A DNA stretch of 64,000 nucleotides from Desulfobulbus alkaliphilus (GTDB lineage: Bacteria; Desulfobacterota; Desulfobulbia; Desulfobulbales; Desulfobulbaceae). Below are positions 17,355 through 28,100 of the stretch, piece after piece. Where the stretch lies: assembly GCF_016918545.1 (NCBI RefSeq), contig NZ_JAFFQC010000005.1, positions 94,034 to 158,033 on the forward strand. Reading direction: 5' to 3'. The notes under the pieces were generated by a model that was not told the DNA's origin, made no database searches, and was given only the letters and a program-made list of their open reading frames with translations. A program made the translations under genes and the position numbers. The stretch's first letter is position 1. Each line of letters starts with the position of its first letter.

Positions 17355-17966
17355 TCACAAGCGCTCGTTGAGCCACTTGCGGATCGCATCGAACTCGGCG
17401 ATGAATTGTGCCAGAGCCTTGCCGCGGTGGCTGAAGGCCCCTTTTTCCTCCAGGGGGATCTCGGCCAGGGTTCTGTTCACCTCCGGGAGAAGAAACAGAG
17501 GGTCGTACCCAAAACCGCTGACGCCCCGACCCTCGGTGATGATTTCGCCATCGCACCTGCCCTCCCAGCTCAGAACTTCGCCATCCGGGACGGCCAGAAC
17601 AAGGACGCAGGCGAAATGGGCGGCCCGGTTCGTCGCCGTGACCATTTCCCGAAGCAGCTTAGCGCAATTTTCCCTGTCGGTCGCCTTCGGCCCGGCATAG
17701 CGGGCGGAATGAACACCCGGGCTGCCGTTCAACGCCTCAACTACCAGGCCGGTATCGTCGGCCAGACAGGGCTGACCCAGCAAGCGGGCATAATGCACCG
17801 CCTTGCCGCGGGCATTGGCAAGGAAGGTTGTGCCGTCTTCCACCGGTTCCGGCATCGGGGCGAACTCGGCCAGGGTGCGCAGGGCAACCGGGACATCTTT
17901 GAGTATTTCTTTGATCTCGGATGCTTTCTTGCTGTTTCCGGTCGCCAGCACGAGAGGAGTGTTCAT
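17355..17966 (-). CDS. rdgB: RdgB/HAM1 XTP/dITP pyrophosphatase
   Basis: 203 residues, the usual length. It hydrolyses non-canonical purine triphosphates (ITP, dITP, XTP) and so keeps them out of DNA and RNA. Diagnostic motifs are LATGNSKKASEI at the N-terminus, ADDTGLVVEALNGSPGVHSA, GFGYDPLFLLPE and SHRGKAL. AAGGAG lies 7 bp before the ATG. It is downstream of pyruvate kinase on the same strand (51 bp gap), so the two may be co-transcribed. Confidence 0.95.
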   Translation of the reverse strand: MNTPLVLATGNSKKASEIKEILKDVPVALRTLAEFAPMPEPVEDGTTFLANARGKAVHYARLLGQPCLADDTGLVVEALNGSPGVHSARYAGPKATDRENCAKLLREMVTATNRAAHFACVLVLAVPDGEVLSWEGRCDGEIITEGRGVSGFGYDPLFLLPEVNRTLAEIPLEEKGAFSHRGKALAQFIAEFDAIRKWLNERL

Positions 17967-18017
17967 GGCGCATCTCCTTCCGAAAAAATGGGATCAAGGC
18001 ATATTGTAGAGTTTCAG

Positions 18018-19457
18018 TCAGGTTTTGATTATTTTCACTGATACGGTTTCCAGGCTGTCACCAGGCAATTCGTCTTCGACCCAGATCACGCTTTGATCTT
18101 TTTCAATCACCCCGTCCGTCAGCAACTGTCGGATGGTCTGGTCGACCAGACCGTCTGTTGTACCATCGAGGGAAACAGGATGAACGCCGTAGGATAGGGC
18201 CAGGAAGTTATTTGTTTGTTTATCGCCACCATGGGTCAGTATCCAGCAGTTAGGCCTGAACCTGGATATGAGGCACGGGGCGGCACGGCTCTGCGTGCGG
18301 GTCAGGATGAAGCGTACGTTCAAGGCATCGGCCGATTCGACGGCATTCAGCGTAACCACATCCTCGACATCGACCTTGCCCTCATTCACTGCGTTCCGGA
18401 AGTGGGCGGGTAAATCGGCCAGCGCCTGAATGGCTTGTTTTTCCCGCTCGGCGGAAAGCGCTATCTTGCCGATCATGGCAACTGTTTCCACGGGATACCG
18501 TCCGATAGCTGTTTCTTCGGACAGCATGACCGCGTCCGTTCCGTCCAGAACGGCATTAGCCACATCCGACACTTCGGCGCGGGTGGGCCGGATGTTTTCG
18601 GTCATGGAGACCAGCATCTGGGTTGCGGTGATCACGGGACGGCCCAGAAGATTGGCTTGGTGGATCAGTTTTTTCTGCACAGCCGGTACATCCTGGAGGG
18701 GAATTTGCACCCCCATGTCCCCCCGGGCAATCATGATCGCATCCGCGGCTGAGAGAATTTCGGCAAAATTATCGATGGCCTCCGCTCGCTCGATCTTGGC
18801 GACCACATAGACGGATTGTCCTTTTTCCAGAGCAAACCTTTTCACTTTGAGAATGTCTTCCGCTGTTTCAACGAAAGAAACACCGAAGGCATCCACACCC
18901 TCTTGGAGGGCAAAATCAACAAACGCAAGGTCTGCCGCGGAGACCGCATCGGCAAAAATCTTCACACCAGGAAGATTCAGTCCTTTGTGAGAAAGGAGCG
19001 GGCCGCCAATGATTGTCCGGCAGAAGACATCTTCACCTGAAACCCTTTCCACCTCGAGCTGGATGAAACCGTCATTGAGGTAAATCAGGTCCCCCTGTTG
19101 TACGCTTGCTGGCAGTTGTTTGTATTCGACCGGGATTCGATCAGCCGAACCCGCAACATCCTTTGCGGTCAGAACGACCTTACCCTCTCTCTCAAGTAGA
19201 AGCGGCTCCTCCAACAGCCTGCCGATTCGTATTTTGGGCCCGGGAAGATCCGACATGATCATGCAGTGGCGTTGCAGTTTTTCCGCTACTGCCCGGATGC
19301 GCCGAATGTCCTGCCTGTGGCCTTCCAGGGTCCCGTGAGCAAAGTTGAGTCGCGCAACGTTCATGCCCATCAGCATCAGCTGTTCCAGGACAGCCTCCGA
19401 GCGGGATGCAGGCCCGATGGTGCAAACAATTTTGGTTTTGTGGGCAGGCAGTTCCAT
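18018..19457 (-). CDS. pyk: Pyruvate kinase
   Basis: 479 residues. It converts phosphoenolpyruvate and ADP to pyruvate and ATP. The family motifs are KTKIVCTIGPASRS at the N-terminus, MNVARLNFAHG, the active-site AKIERAEAIDNFAEI, ARGDMGVQIPLQDVP and NAVLDGTDAVMLSEETAIG. The C-terminal domain (VVTLNAVESADALNVRFILT onward) is the allosteric domain. The start ATG 19457 was chosen because AGGAG lies 8 bp upstream and the protein then opens as the family does. An upstream extension to 19520 is open but does not resemble pyruvate kinase. Confidence 0.95.
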   Translation of the reverse strand: MELPAHKTKIVCTIGPASRSEAVLEQLMLMGMNVARLNFAHGTLEGHRQDIRRIRAVAEKLQRHCMIMSDLPGPKIRIGRLLEEPLLLEREGKVVLTAKDVAGSADRIPVEYKQLPASVQQGDLIYLNDGFIQLEVERVSGEDVFCRTIIGGPLLSHKGLNLPGVKIFADAVSAADLAFVDFALQEGVDAFGVSFVETAEDILKVKRFALEKGQSVYVVAKIERAEAIDNFAEILSAADAIMIARGDMGVQIPLQDVPAVQKKLIHQANLLGRPVITATQMLVSMTENIRPTRAEVSDVANAVLDGTDAVMLSEETAIGRYPVETVAMIGKIALSAEREKQAIQALADLPAHFRNAVNEGKVDVEDVVTLNAVESADALNVRFILTRTQSRAAPCLISRFRPNCWILTHGGDKQTNNFLALSYGVHPVSLDGTTDGLVDQTIRQLLTDGVIEKDQSVIWVEDELPGDSLETVSVKIIKT

Positions 19458-19539
19458 GGGTATTGCTCCTCTTACATCACTCAATTTGTTGATGTTTTGA
19501 TACAAGGGGGTTCTCAACAAACCAAAACCATGCTTTCAT

Positions 19540-19670
19540 CCTGAATCCGTGACAGCTGGATTCTTGTTTGGGATATATCTTGCTGTCATCATATTTCAAC
19601 TGTCGTAGAATCCTTGATGATAACCTTCACCCACCGCCCTTCGGAGGCGTCCGTCCGTCACGGATCCAGG
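19540..19670. repeat. Dispersed palindromic element, copy A
   Basis: 131 bp with left end CCTGAATCCGTGACAGCTGG and right end the inverse of CCTGGATCCGTGACGGACGG. The interior has an AT-rich middle (ATATATCTTGCTGTCATC) and a GC-rich hairpin (CACCGCCCTTCGGAGGCG). It fills most of the gap between pyk and the histidine kinase gene and belongs to a family seen repeatedly in this window. Confidence 0.85.
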
Positions 19671-19730
19671 AATACTTAAATCTTGGCCGTTAAGGCGGTC
19701 ATTCCAGTTTGTTGACGATCTCCGTGGCAA

Positions 19731-22235
19731 TCATGCGTGCAGGAGCCCCTGCAATTGACGCAGTAACTCTTCGATACGGTATGGTTTGGTGATGACAGCA
19801 CTGAAACCATAGCTTTTGTGGTCTGTCCGGATCGGGTCGTGGCAATACCCGCTTGAAACGATCACCTTGGCGTCCGGATCCAGATCCAGTATTTTTTGCG
19901 TTGCTTCCTTGCCTCCCATGCCGCCTGGAACCAGCAAATCCATGATGACCACGTCAAAGGGCTGCTCTGCTTGCTGTGCCTCGGCATATTTTATCAGGGC
20001 CTCTTCGCCGTCTCTAGTCAGTTCAACCGTATATCCGTACTTTTGCAAAGCGTTGGTCAGGATTTCACCCACCATGTCGTGGTCATCCATGATCAGTATC
20101 TTGCCGGTCCCCTGCTGTGACAGCGACGGTAGTACGTTCACTGTGGTTGCGAGCGGAGGTGCGGCAGATGCGGTGGAAACGTCGGACGCGGGCAGATAAA
20201 GGGTGAAGGTGGTACCGGACCCTGGTTGCGAACTGACGTCGATGTGGCCTCCGTGTTTTTTTACGATCGAGTAGGTCGAGGCAAGGCCGAGGCCGCAACC
20301 TGTTTTCTTGGTGGTGAAATACGGATCAAAAATCTTATTGAGATATTCCTTGGCGATACCGCTTCCCTGGTCAGTAATGGATATCTGCACATACCTGCCG
20401 TGCTCAAGGGGTAGATCCTGTTGCGCATTGATGTGGACGTTTTGACACTGGACTGAAATGGTTCCGCCCTTGGGCATCGACTGGTCGGCATTAATGAGGA
20501 TATTGGTGAGCGCCTGACCGATCTGGCTCTCGTCCGCCTCTATCGGCCACACATCGGCATCAATCCTGTATTCACAGGTCGATTGCGCTCCGCTCAAGGC
20601 AATCTGACCATAATTCTTGATCGTTTCGGTAACGGAAATTGATTTTTTCTCTGGAGCGCCACCCTGGGCAAAGGTGAGAAATTGTCGGGTGAGATCCTTG
20701 GCCTGCAAAGAGGCTGATTCAGCTGTCACCAGACGCTGATACGCGGCAGTATCAGGAGCCACCAGCATTTTGGCAAAAGAGATGTTTCCCAGGATGACCA
20801 TGAGAATGTTGCTGAAATTATGGGCCAGGGTGCCGGCAAACAGACTCAGGGATTCCAGGTTCTGAATTTTGACGATTTCTTCATCAGCCTGCTTTCGCCT
20901 GCTGATCTCCTCATAGGTTCCCAATACTCCCAGCACCCGGCCATCTGTGTTGCGAAGCGGTACCTTGGTTGTAGAGAGCCATATTTTTCTGCCGTCTGGT
21001 GTGGTCTGGACCTCTTCATACTGTACTTTGGAACTTCCTGTTCGGATGATTTCCGCGTCATCCCGGCGATAACTCTCGGCCTGCTCGTGCCACCCCAGAC
21101 TGTAATCATCACGGCCGATCAGTTCCTGCGGAGATCGGCATCCTGCATCCTCGGCAAAAAGCCGGTTACATCCCAGGTATCGCAGATTGGTGTCTTTCCA
21201 GAAAATGCGAACCGGTATGGTATCCAGGACCAATTGGAGGAAATTCTGCGCTTCTCTGGTTTTTTGTTCGCTCTGCTGCAGCTCTTCTTCGGCCATTTTC
21301 CTTGCAGTGATATCAGTGAGCATGGCAAAGGACCCGACCACTCTGCCGAGATCATCCTTGCGCGCGGTGGCGCTGACAATAGTCCAGACAATATGTCCAT
21401 CCTTGTGGCGTAAGCGGCGCTCATAGGTGCCGTTCAGACCCCGTTGACGTTCCTGGATGAGTTGGGCATGGTCGTCTGTGTCTTCTGGCCAGATGAAATG
21501 ATCAAAAGGGCGTCCCTCTATTTCGGCGGGTTCATAGCCAAGCAGTTCGGTGATATACGGATTGACAAAACTTGTCAGCCAGTCTCCATCCAAAACCCAG
21601 ATGCCTTCCCTGGCGGTGTTGACAATCTCGCGGTATCGCGCTTCACTTTGGCGGAGCGCGGCTTCGGTTTCCTTTCGTTCTGTAATGTCGGTCAACACCA
21701 CCCGGCACTCACGGGGCTTGCGGCTCCGGCCACCGTCCGTGGTTGCCAGGTGCGCCCAGAAAATCGTACCATCCTCCTTCACCATGCGCAGTTCGCATTC
21801 GTCGGGTTCGCAGGAGCCGGCCTCCGGTTTATGGCGTAAGGTGAAAATGTCCCGGTCTTGTTCGCAAATAAAGCGGATAAAGGGTTGGCTGTACATAGTG
21901 TCGCGGGCAATTCCCAGAAGATTGCAGGCCGTGAGGTTGGCTTCCAGGATCAGTCCCTGGCCCGAGAGGGTGCAGTAACCCACCGGTGCCAGGTCGTAGA
22001 GGTCGAAATAACGAGCCCGCGAATCATCAAGTTCCGCCTGGGCCTGACGTAATTTTTCGTTCTGCTTTTCCAGTTCTAATTGGTATGCGGCCAGTTCATG
22101 GAAGGTCAAGCGCATTTCTTCGGGCGTCGATGCATCGGCTTGTTCAGATGAATGTGTTCCACCCTCCCCAAGGCTCTTTTCCATGGACCCGCGCAGCGCG
22201 GCAAACTCTTTGTCCTGCTTTTTTGCGGAAGTCAT
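19731..22235 (-). CDS. Hybrid sensor histidine kinase with three PAS domains
   Basis: 834 residues, no membrane segment, so probably cytoplasmic. Order: coiled coil (about 40-75), PAS (75-190), PAS (195-315), PAS (325-450), histidine phosphoacceptor with H472 in LAHNFSN, HATPase (ITDQGSGIAKEYLNKIFDPY, then GCGLGLASTYSIVKKHGGHI) and a C-terminal receiver with D766 (VVIMDLLVPGGMGG). The H-box reads HNFSN rather than the common HDFNN. The cognate DNA-binding regulator is not nearby. The ATG is preceded by AGGAGAA. The third PAS is nearly the same as one in the kinase at 28553-30595 (LVLDTIPVRIFWKDTNLRYL), so the two are related paralogues. Confidence 0.9.
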   Translation of the reverse strand: MTSAKKQDKEFAALRGSMEKSLGEGGTHSSEQADASTPEEMRLTFHELAAYQLELEKQNEKLRQAQAELDDSRARYFDLYDLAPVGYCTLSGQGLILEANLTACNLLGIARDTMYSQPFIRFICEQDRDIFTLRHKPEAGSCEPDECELRMVKEDGTIFWAHLATTDGGRSRKPRECRVVLTDITERKETEAALRQSEARYREIVNTAREGIWVLDGDWLTSFVNPYITELLGYEPAEIEGRPFDHFIWPEDTDDHAQLIQERQRGLNGTYERRLRHKDGHIVWTIVSATARKDDLGRVVGSFAMLTDITARKMAEEELQQSEQKTREAQNFLQLVLDTIPVRIFWKDTNLRYLGCNRLFAEDAGCRSPQELIGRDDYSLGWHEQAESYRRDDAEIIRTGSSKVQYEEVQTTPDGRKIWLSTTKVPLRNTDGRVLGVLGTYEEISRRKQADEEIVKIQNLESLSLFAGTLAHNFSNILMVILGNISFAKMLVAPDTAAYQRLVTAESASLQAKDLTRQFLTFAQGGAPEKKSISVTETIKNYGQIALSGAQSTCEYRIDADVWPIEADESQIGQALTNILINADQSMPKGGTISVQCQNVHINAQQDLPLEHGRYVQISITDQGSGIAKEYLNKIFDPYFTTKKTGCGLGLASTYSIVKKHGGHIDVSSQPGSGTTFTLYLPASDVSTASAAPPLATTVNVLPSLSQQGTGKILIMDDHDMVGEILTNALQKYGYTVELTRDGEEALIKYAEAQQAEQPFDVVIMDLLVPGGMGGKEATQKILDLDPDAKVIVSSGYCHDPIRTDHKSYGFSAVITKPYRIEELLRQLQGLLHA

Positions 22236-22736
22236 TCGTATGGGATTCTCCTGTAAAGCCGCCGATTGCCCGGTGCTGGCGGCGGAATGGCGTGGCAGCT
22301 ATGGACGTGGACACGCTATACTGCGTCTTCAATGAGTTGTAAAACGATTCCCTTGAATCCGTGACGGCGGCGATCATGTTGTGGATAAATAATCAGGGTA
22401 TAAGTGAAGATACATTTTTCATAGAACGCCTTCACCCGCCGCCCTTCGGGGCGTCCGTTCGCACGCCCACGGATTCAGGGTTTTGAATATTTAAGTTTAC
22501 ACTTGAACGATAGTAATATTCACAAAAAAACAGGAGATATCAATGAAGTATTAATAGGTATTTAAAGGGTATTTTATATACCTGCTTTGCGTAAAAAAGT
22601 AAAACGGGGATTACTGGAGGGCTGATTGTCCAAAAGGACGGAGCAACTTTATTCCTTGTTCTTCTGTTGAGCTTCTCGGTCGTTGCTGGTGGATTGTGCC
22701 GAAAGGTTCTGAGCAGGCCGGTTTACCGCCCTTGGT
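22236..22736. other. Intergenic region with repeat copy B
   Basis: 501 bp. The dispersed element occupies 22352-22479. To its right is an AT-rich segment with inverted AGGTAT/ATACCT words (about 22555-22583). A Shine-Dalgarno-like AGGAGAT is followed by ATG and only two codons before a stop (near 22540). I see no gene here. Confidence 0.5.
22352..22479. repeat. Dispersed palindromic element, copy B
   Basis: About 128 bp. The left end is CTTGAATCCGTGACGGCGG, the right end CACGGATTCAGG. The interior hairpin CCGCCCTTCGGGGCG matches copies A and E. It lies upstream of the histidine kinase at 19731-22235. Confidence 0.8.
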
Positions 22737-23681
22737 TCATCGATAAGGGTTTAAGGTCTGTGGAGATTTATGGGGGTTGACGTGGATCAGTACATCTTCC
22801 ACTTCCGGATGCTGCTCGATAATTGTCTGCTTGGCACGGTTCGCCAGGTGGTGGCCCTGCTCCACGGTGATATCACGGCGAACACTGATTTTCATATCAA
22901 TATAGACAACAGGGCCGTGCAGACGGCCTTTCACCTCCTGAACCTCCATGATGCCGGGAATCGCTGCCGTTGTTTTTTCGATATCGTCCATCATTTCCTG
23001 TTTAGGGGCCTGATCCATCAGGTCTTTGATTGCTGACCAGTAAATGCCCACTGCTGCCCAGGCAATCATCAGGGCGACGATGATACCGGCGACGGGATCA
23101 AGGAAAGGATACCCCAGCAGGGCGCCGCCGATACCGGCCAGAGCGGCGATGGAGGAGAGGGCGTCGGTGCGGTGATGCCAGGCGTCCGCTTTGACGGCAA
23201 CGCTGTTGATCCGTCTCCCTACCCGAATCGTGTAGTGGTACATCCCTTCCTTGACCACAATCGAGAGGGCCGCCGCCCAGAGAGCGGCGGTGGTGGGAAT
23301 GCTGATCTCCGCTTGTTGAATGACCTGATAAGCAGTCCAGGCAATCCCGACCGCCGCGGCCATCAGCATGATGGCAACAATTTTCGCGGCAATTGACTCG
23401 GCCTTGGCATGGCCGTAGTGGTGGTTCTCATCCGCCGGCAGTTGCGAGTATTTCAGACCACCGAGGACCACCAGAGAGCTCATGACATCGGACAGGGAAT
23501 GAAAAGCGTCGGCAATCAAGGCAATACTGCCGGAAACAACCCCGACAGCTCCCTTGAACAGAGCCAGCACTATATTGCCGATAATGCCCACCCAGGTGGC
23601 CAGTCTTCCGGCTCGGTACCGCTGCTGCTTGTCGTGATCAGTCTGTTTCATTTGCAATGGCCTGGCGGTGGGGTTCTGCAT
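22737..23681 (-). CDS. Cation diffusion facilitator (CDF) transporter
   Basis: 314 residues with six predicted membrane segments and a cytoplasmic C-terminal domain. CDF proteins export divalent metals (Zn, Fe, Mn, Co) in exchange for protons. The metal-site motifs are visible in TM2 (IADAFHSLSD) and TM5 (ADAWHHRTD); their HxxxD pattern with an upstream D is the usual one for Zn/Fe/Mn-type members. The C-terminal domain (DIEKTTAAIPGIMEVQEVKG) matches the ferredoxin-like dimerisation domain. Metal choice cannot be told from sequence by eye. M11 (23651) is an alternative start. Confidence 0.92.
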   Translation of the reverse strand: MQNPTARPLQMKQTDHDKQQRYRAGRLATWVGIIGNIVLALFKGAVGVVSGSIALIADAFHSLSDVMSSLVVLGGLKYSQLPADENHHYGHAKAESIAAKIVAIMLMAAAVGIAWTAYQVIQQAEISIPTTAALWAAALSIVVKEGMYHYTIRVGRRINSVAVKADAWHHRTDALSSIAALAGIGGALLGYPFLDPVAGIIVALMIAWAAVGIYWSAIKDLMDQAPKQEMMDDIEKTTAAIPGIMEVQEVKGRLHGPVVYIDMKISVRRDITVEQGHHLANRAKQTIIEQHPEVEDVLIHVNPHKSPQTLNPYR

Positions 23682-23716
23682 GTGCGGCAGGACTCCGTGC
23701 CGGGTTCAAGCCGGTC

Positions 23717-24049
23717 TCAGCGGCCTGCGGATTCCTGTTCCAGGATGTCTTGGGCCCAGGATATGGCCGCCATGCTTTGCGGAAACCCGATGGTTGACAC
23801 AAGCAGCAGCAGGGTGTGGGTGATTTCTTCGGGACGTGCTCCGGCCTGTAGTGCCCGGCGGGTGTGTGATCGGACCGATCCTTCCGAATGGTTGGCTGCC
23901 GCTGCCGCCAACTGGATCAACTGGGTGGTCTTCTCATCAAGGGGACCGGTGGTGCGCAGCGTGGTGCCGAGGTGCTCGACCGCTTGGAAAACTTCGGGAA
24001 ATTGTTTGCGAATCTTTTCGTAAAACAGAGGTTTGCTGGTGTCGGTCAT
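23717..24049 (-). CDS. Carboxymuconolactone decarboxylase/AhpD-fold protein
   Basis: 110 residues beginning MTDTSKPLFYEKI. The helical AhpD-like fold is recognised from DEKTTQLIQLAAAAANHSEG, RRALQAGARPEEITHTLLL and VSTIGFPQSMAA. The usual redox CxxC-H motif of AhpD-type members is replaced by SVRSH, so there are no cysteines and a peroxidase role is unlikely; a structural or different catalytic role is possible. AGGAGAAC precedes ATG 24049. It lies 35 bp upstream of the CDF transporter on the same strand, so co-transcription is plausible. Confidence 0.85.
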   Translation of the reverse strand: MTDTSKPLFYEKIRKQFPEVFQAVEHLGTTLRTTGPLDEKTTQLIQLAAAAANHSEGSVRSHTRRALQAGARPEEITHTLLLLVSTIGFPQSMAAISWAQDILEQESAGR

Positions 24050-24293
24050 GGTGTTCTCCTGATTTGGTTGCAACACAGTGGAGTCGTTTCAGAGTTCGGT
24101 ACTATGAAAAAAATGGACATCCGGTGTGCTGGTTTCGTGCATACTGTATCTTTCTGTTTTTTTACAATATTTCATGGACTGTGCATTTTGCAATTGTACT
24201 AAGTTATCGGGTAAAATACACGGTCCATGCTCTTGTAACGAGGAAAAAATGATGAACAAAATACAGGGGCTCAGTCTGTATCGCTTCTCTGTT

Positions 24294-24327
24294 CCTGAAT
24301 TCGTGAGCGTTCATCCAGCCGTCACGG
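24294..24327. repeat. Fused end fragments of the dispersed palindromic element
   Basis: CCTGAATTCGTGAGCG followed by TTCATCCAGCCGTCACGG: a left end of the element joined almost directly to a right-hand inner end. It sits exactly where the DUF6765 reading frame loses its N-terminal part. Confidence 0.5.
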
Positions 24328-24346
24328 TTGTCGACCGGACAGCCCG

Positions 24347-25081
24347 GTGGCCCGCCAGATGGTCCGCGAGACCATTGTCGATCAGGATCGACCCTACGGT
24401 CTCCATCGCCTGGGGGTGGCCATGCATGTGTATGCCGACACCTGGTCGCATCAGGGTTTTGCCGGGGTGCTGCATACAATCAACAGGGTGAGTTATGCCA
24501 GGGAGACCGGTGATTCAGGGGTTTTTTCCTCCGGTCTTGCCTCCTTTATAAACGAGGTTCTCAACAGGACGGTTCCTCCCCTGGGGCATGCCCGGGCCAA
24601 CGTCCTTCCTGATATTCCCTTTCTCGAGTGGCAGTATCGCAATGGTCACAGGGAACTCATCGTTCGCAACAATGCCGAGCAGTTCTGCCAGGCCGCGGAA
24701 TGGATGTACCGGGCTATGAAACGCTACCTGCTCCGCGATCCATTTGCCGAGGTTGGTGGAATCGAACAGCAGGATATGGACAAGATCCGGAATCTGTTCA
24801 CCGGACTTAAGGAAAGAAGCGGCAGTAAGCGACATGCGGCCTGGATCCGGACCATTGCCGAAAACCCTTTTAGTTTCGGCGCCGAGGAAGTGGCCTATCC
24901 GGGTAAGGGTCCTGGTTCCTGGAAAGAGCAGGCTCTGGGCAGTGCTCTGGATCAACCGCTCTATCGATGGGATCCCGGTTTTCTCAAAAGCAACTGGAAG
25001 CTGTTTCATGATGCCCTGCAGGCGCATCGATTGTACGTCATCAATGATTTGCTGCCCCGATATGGAATTTGTGCGGCCTGA
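24347..25081 (+). pseudogene. DUF6765-family protein, N-terminally truncated
   Basis: 244 residues from a GTG codon; the frame is open back to 24299 without a good start. HRLGVAMHVYADTWSHQGFAG, PPLGHARANVLPDIPFLEWQ and the end of the protein fit the DUF6765 family, whose members are about 340-390 residues. The roughly 100 N-terminal residues (histidine-rich opening and first helices) are missing. Upstream sequence instead carries a fragment of the dispersed repeat, suggesting the 5' part was deleted or replaced by a rearrangement at the repeat. A ribosome binding site and ATG at 24249 exist, but they lead into another frame. Function of the family is unknown. Confidence 0.6.
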
Positions 25082-25107
25082 GGGGAGCGGATGAGCATGG
25101 GCACGCC

Positions 25108-28100
25108 TCACTGGCCACTGCCAAAGAGCCGCACCGAAGGAATATTGTCTTTGAGGGTGACGGCCACGCTGAAGGGACGGCGACGGACGAAGAGTTCACC
25201 ATTGAGCTGTTCACCGGCAAGCAACAGATCCGCGTCCAGTTCAATGCTGCCGGCATGGAGGACAGCTTGGAAATGCAGGCTCTTGGCCGTCATGGCAATA
25301 TGGGCCCCTCCCGCAACCTTGGCCACATTGAGCATGCGGCCAAGCCAATGATCCCCTCTGGCTTGTTGAATAAAAAGTTGGGCCAGCAGACCGGTGTCAC
25401 GCATGTACAGACTGAGGTCGGATTTCAGGGTCAATGGCTGCGCCCAGTGCAGAGAATTGTTGAACAGGTACAATTCTGCCCACCAATCCTCGCTGTACAG
25501 TTCATGCGCGTCCTGGAGAGTGACCTGATCAAGCCGGATCTGCGTGCCGGATGCGTCAAAGCGCATGGTCCGCACATCACCTCGGTTCAAGACCGCTTTG
25601 ACCGATAAGCGGCCAGTCAGCAACTGCTCATCGATTCGCACCACGGAATCCATACTCTCCAGGAGAATCTGTCCTGAGGCCTGGTCGCTCTCGAGGGTGA
25701 AATCAGCCTGCACCCATGCTTGACCACCGGTCAGTTCGATGCCCGCATCCACCGGCAGGTAGGCGTTGTAGACGCGAAGATCGGTGACTTCGGCGTGGTG
25801 GAGAGAGATCTTGGTTCTGGTCTGGAAGAGGGCCTCTTCAGGGGGCGTGTTCAGTTCCGGCAGGGAACTCTCGAGGAAAAAACCCTGACCAGTGACATAA
25901 TCGATTTCGTCCGCTTGCCTTCCCATATCAAAAAAAGGCAGTTGCACGCTCAAAAGAACGCCGGGCGCTTCCGTACTCCCTTGGCTGAGCAGATCAAGGA
26001 TACCGGCCCCTGCTGCCCGGTATTTGAGAAAGTCGACGCTGAGATGTTCAGCATGCACGGCGATGCGACTGGTCGGTGCCAATTGTTGCCGGCGCAGTTT
26101 GAGGTCGGCATGGAGCGTGCCGCTGCCGCGGATTCTGATGTCCTGTTCCCGGGGCATAAAGGAGTCGAGGAAGCCCAATTGCCCGATTTCGCCGCGGACA
26201 ATCAGGTCAGCCTCCAGATCCGGGTTGGGTTGTTTGTTGATCTGCAGCCAATTGCGAACCTGAACCTTGTCAAAGGCCAGAGCGGTGTGTAAAGCCTCTC
26301 CTCCCTGTTCGGCAACGGCGTCAAGGGTCAAACGGCTGCCGGAAAGATCGAGTTTTTCACCATCGAAGGCGAGGTTGCGCAGATTGATGTCCAAGACCAG
26401 TTCGCCCAGGGAAACCTGATCAAAAAAACGGGTGGTAATGGCTTCGCCACGAGTTGATAACCAACCGGTAGCGTTGCGGCGGTCGAATTCGAAGCGGGCC
26501 TCGCTGGTTGCCGATCCTGACAGCAGTTGCAAAGGGAAATCATCGGCCAGGTAATACTGCAGGACACTGAGGTCAGGTATCCGGGCTCTGGTCCACTCCA
26601 GGGACATTCGGGCGTATTCCGCCTCCATACGCATCCCTTTGAGAGGGGCCTGCAGAGCAAGGGAGAGTGCTGCTGATTCAAGCAGGAGTCGCGCGTCCGG
26701 ACCCTGGTTCAGGTTCGCTTCGCTGAAATCGGCCCGCAGGTGCAGCAGGGACTGATCATCGAGCAGCAGGTGTTGGGCCACCACGGCTCCCTTACCTTTG
26801 ACATGCAGATCCATGAAGCGGATACCGAGGTCATCGGCAATGATATCAGCCTGGCTGCCTGCGGCAACTTCTCCCTGGGTCAGAATAAGATCCGCCTGTA
26901 TCCGGCCTTGACCCGAGATCTGCATACCGCGCTGGTCAGGAAGCTGGTGGAGGAAGGTGTCAAGGACATCGAGACGATGCAAGGATGCCGACAAGACTAT
27001 CCGACCATCCACGGGCAGGGGATCGGGAAAGCGCTGTTGTGGGTGGGCGGGCGGAGCCATCGTCATGGCATCGGATGTTGATGCCGCGGGGAAAAGATCG
27101 CCATAGGGTCGGGTCAGCTGCAGCCAGGCTTTTTCGAGAATCAGGGAAACCGTCGGCTGGTGAGGGGCCTGACGAAGGCCCGGATCCTCATTGGTCAAGG
27201 CCGATAGATGGAGGGTTCCACCGCTGAGATCAAGGCGCTGCCGGGCGAAATCGATTTTCATGGGCAGGTGAAGGCGCAGCTCGCCCTGGAGAGATTGGTC
27301 CAACAAGGTTATTTGGGTTGTCTTGCCGTCAAGACGAAAAGTTGCCTGGAGGTTGTCCTGCTCGAGGTCAATGCGGGCGTTGAGTTCAGCCAGGCCATGC
27401 TCAAGCTGCAGGGGAGAGGAAGGGGGCAGATACCTCGACAGAACGGCAATGTCTGGCATCACGGCGGCCTGCCATTCTATGGTCGTGGCCAATGGTTGAA
27501 CCGGGTGGATCAGATCAGCACCGGGAAAAACACTGTTGAGGGAAAAGAGGGGACTGAAAAGAAACAACTGATCCTCGGTTGTTTCACGCATCCAGGCATC
27601 GCGCAGGGTGATTTGCAAGGTCGTACCTATGCAGCTCTCTGCCAGGGAAGACACGGCCAGTTCAACTCTGCCTGCCCCTTCCAGTTGAAATATGCCGGCG
27701 GCCTGCACCGATTGCCCTGTTTTTTCCCGTTGCATGTCACTGTTGCTGTCCCGAGGCAAGTCGGCCTCATGCAGCCAGACACGGAGTTGTGGCGAATCCA
27801 GGCGGACGGAGCTGCCTTGCTGGAGGTCCCCCTCATCCAGGTTCAACTGGGCACTGAGACGGCCATGCCCGCCTATCCGCAACCAGGGTACTCCACGCAG
27901 ATAGTCGTTCAACAGGTCCCAGGCATCGGCGTGGGCGTCAAAAGACAACGCCCCCGAAAGGCGGCGGATCAGGTTGCCTATAAGTGGTTGAGGAAAAACC
28001 AAACCATGGAGATCAAGTCGGGTTATGCAGGTGAGGTCACGGCTCAGCAGCGTATCCTGGCGGAAGACCGAGGCGTCGGACAAGTGCAGGCGGATACCGG

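Noticed and set aside
22530..22560. Shine-Dalgarno plus ATG followed by two codons and a stop
   Set aside because: Too short to claim a peptide; likely chance in AT-rich DNA.
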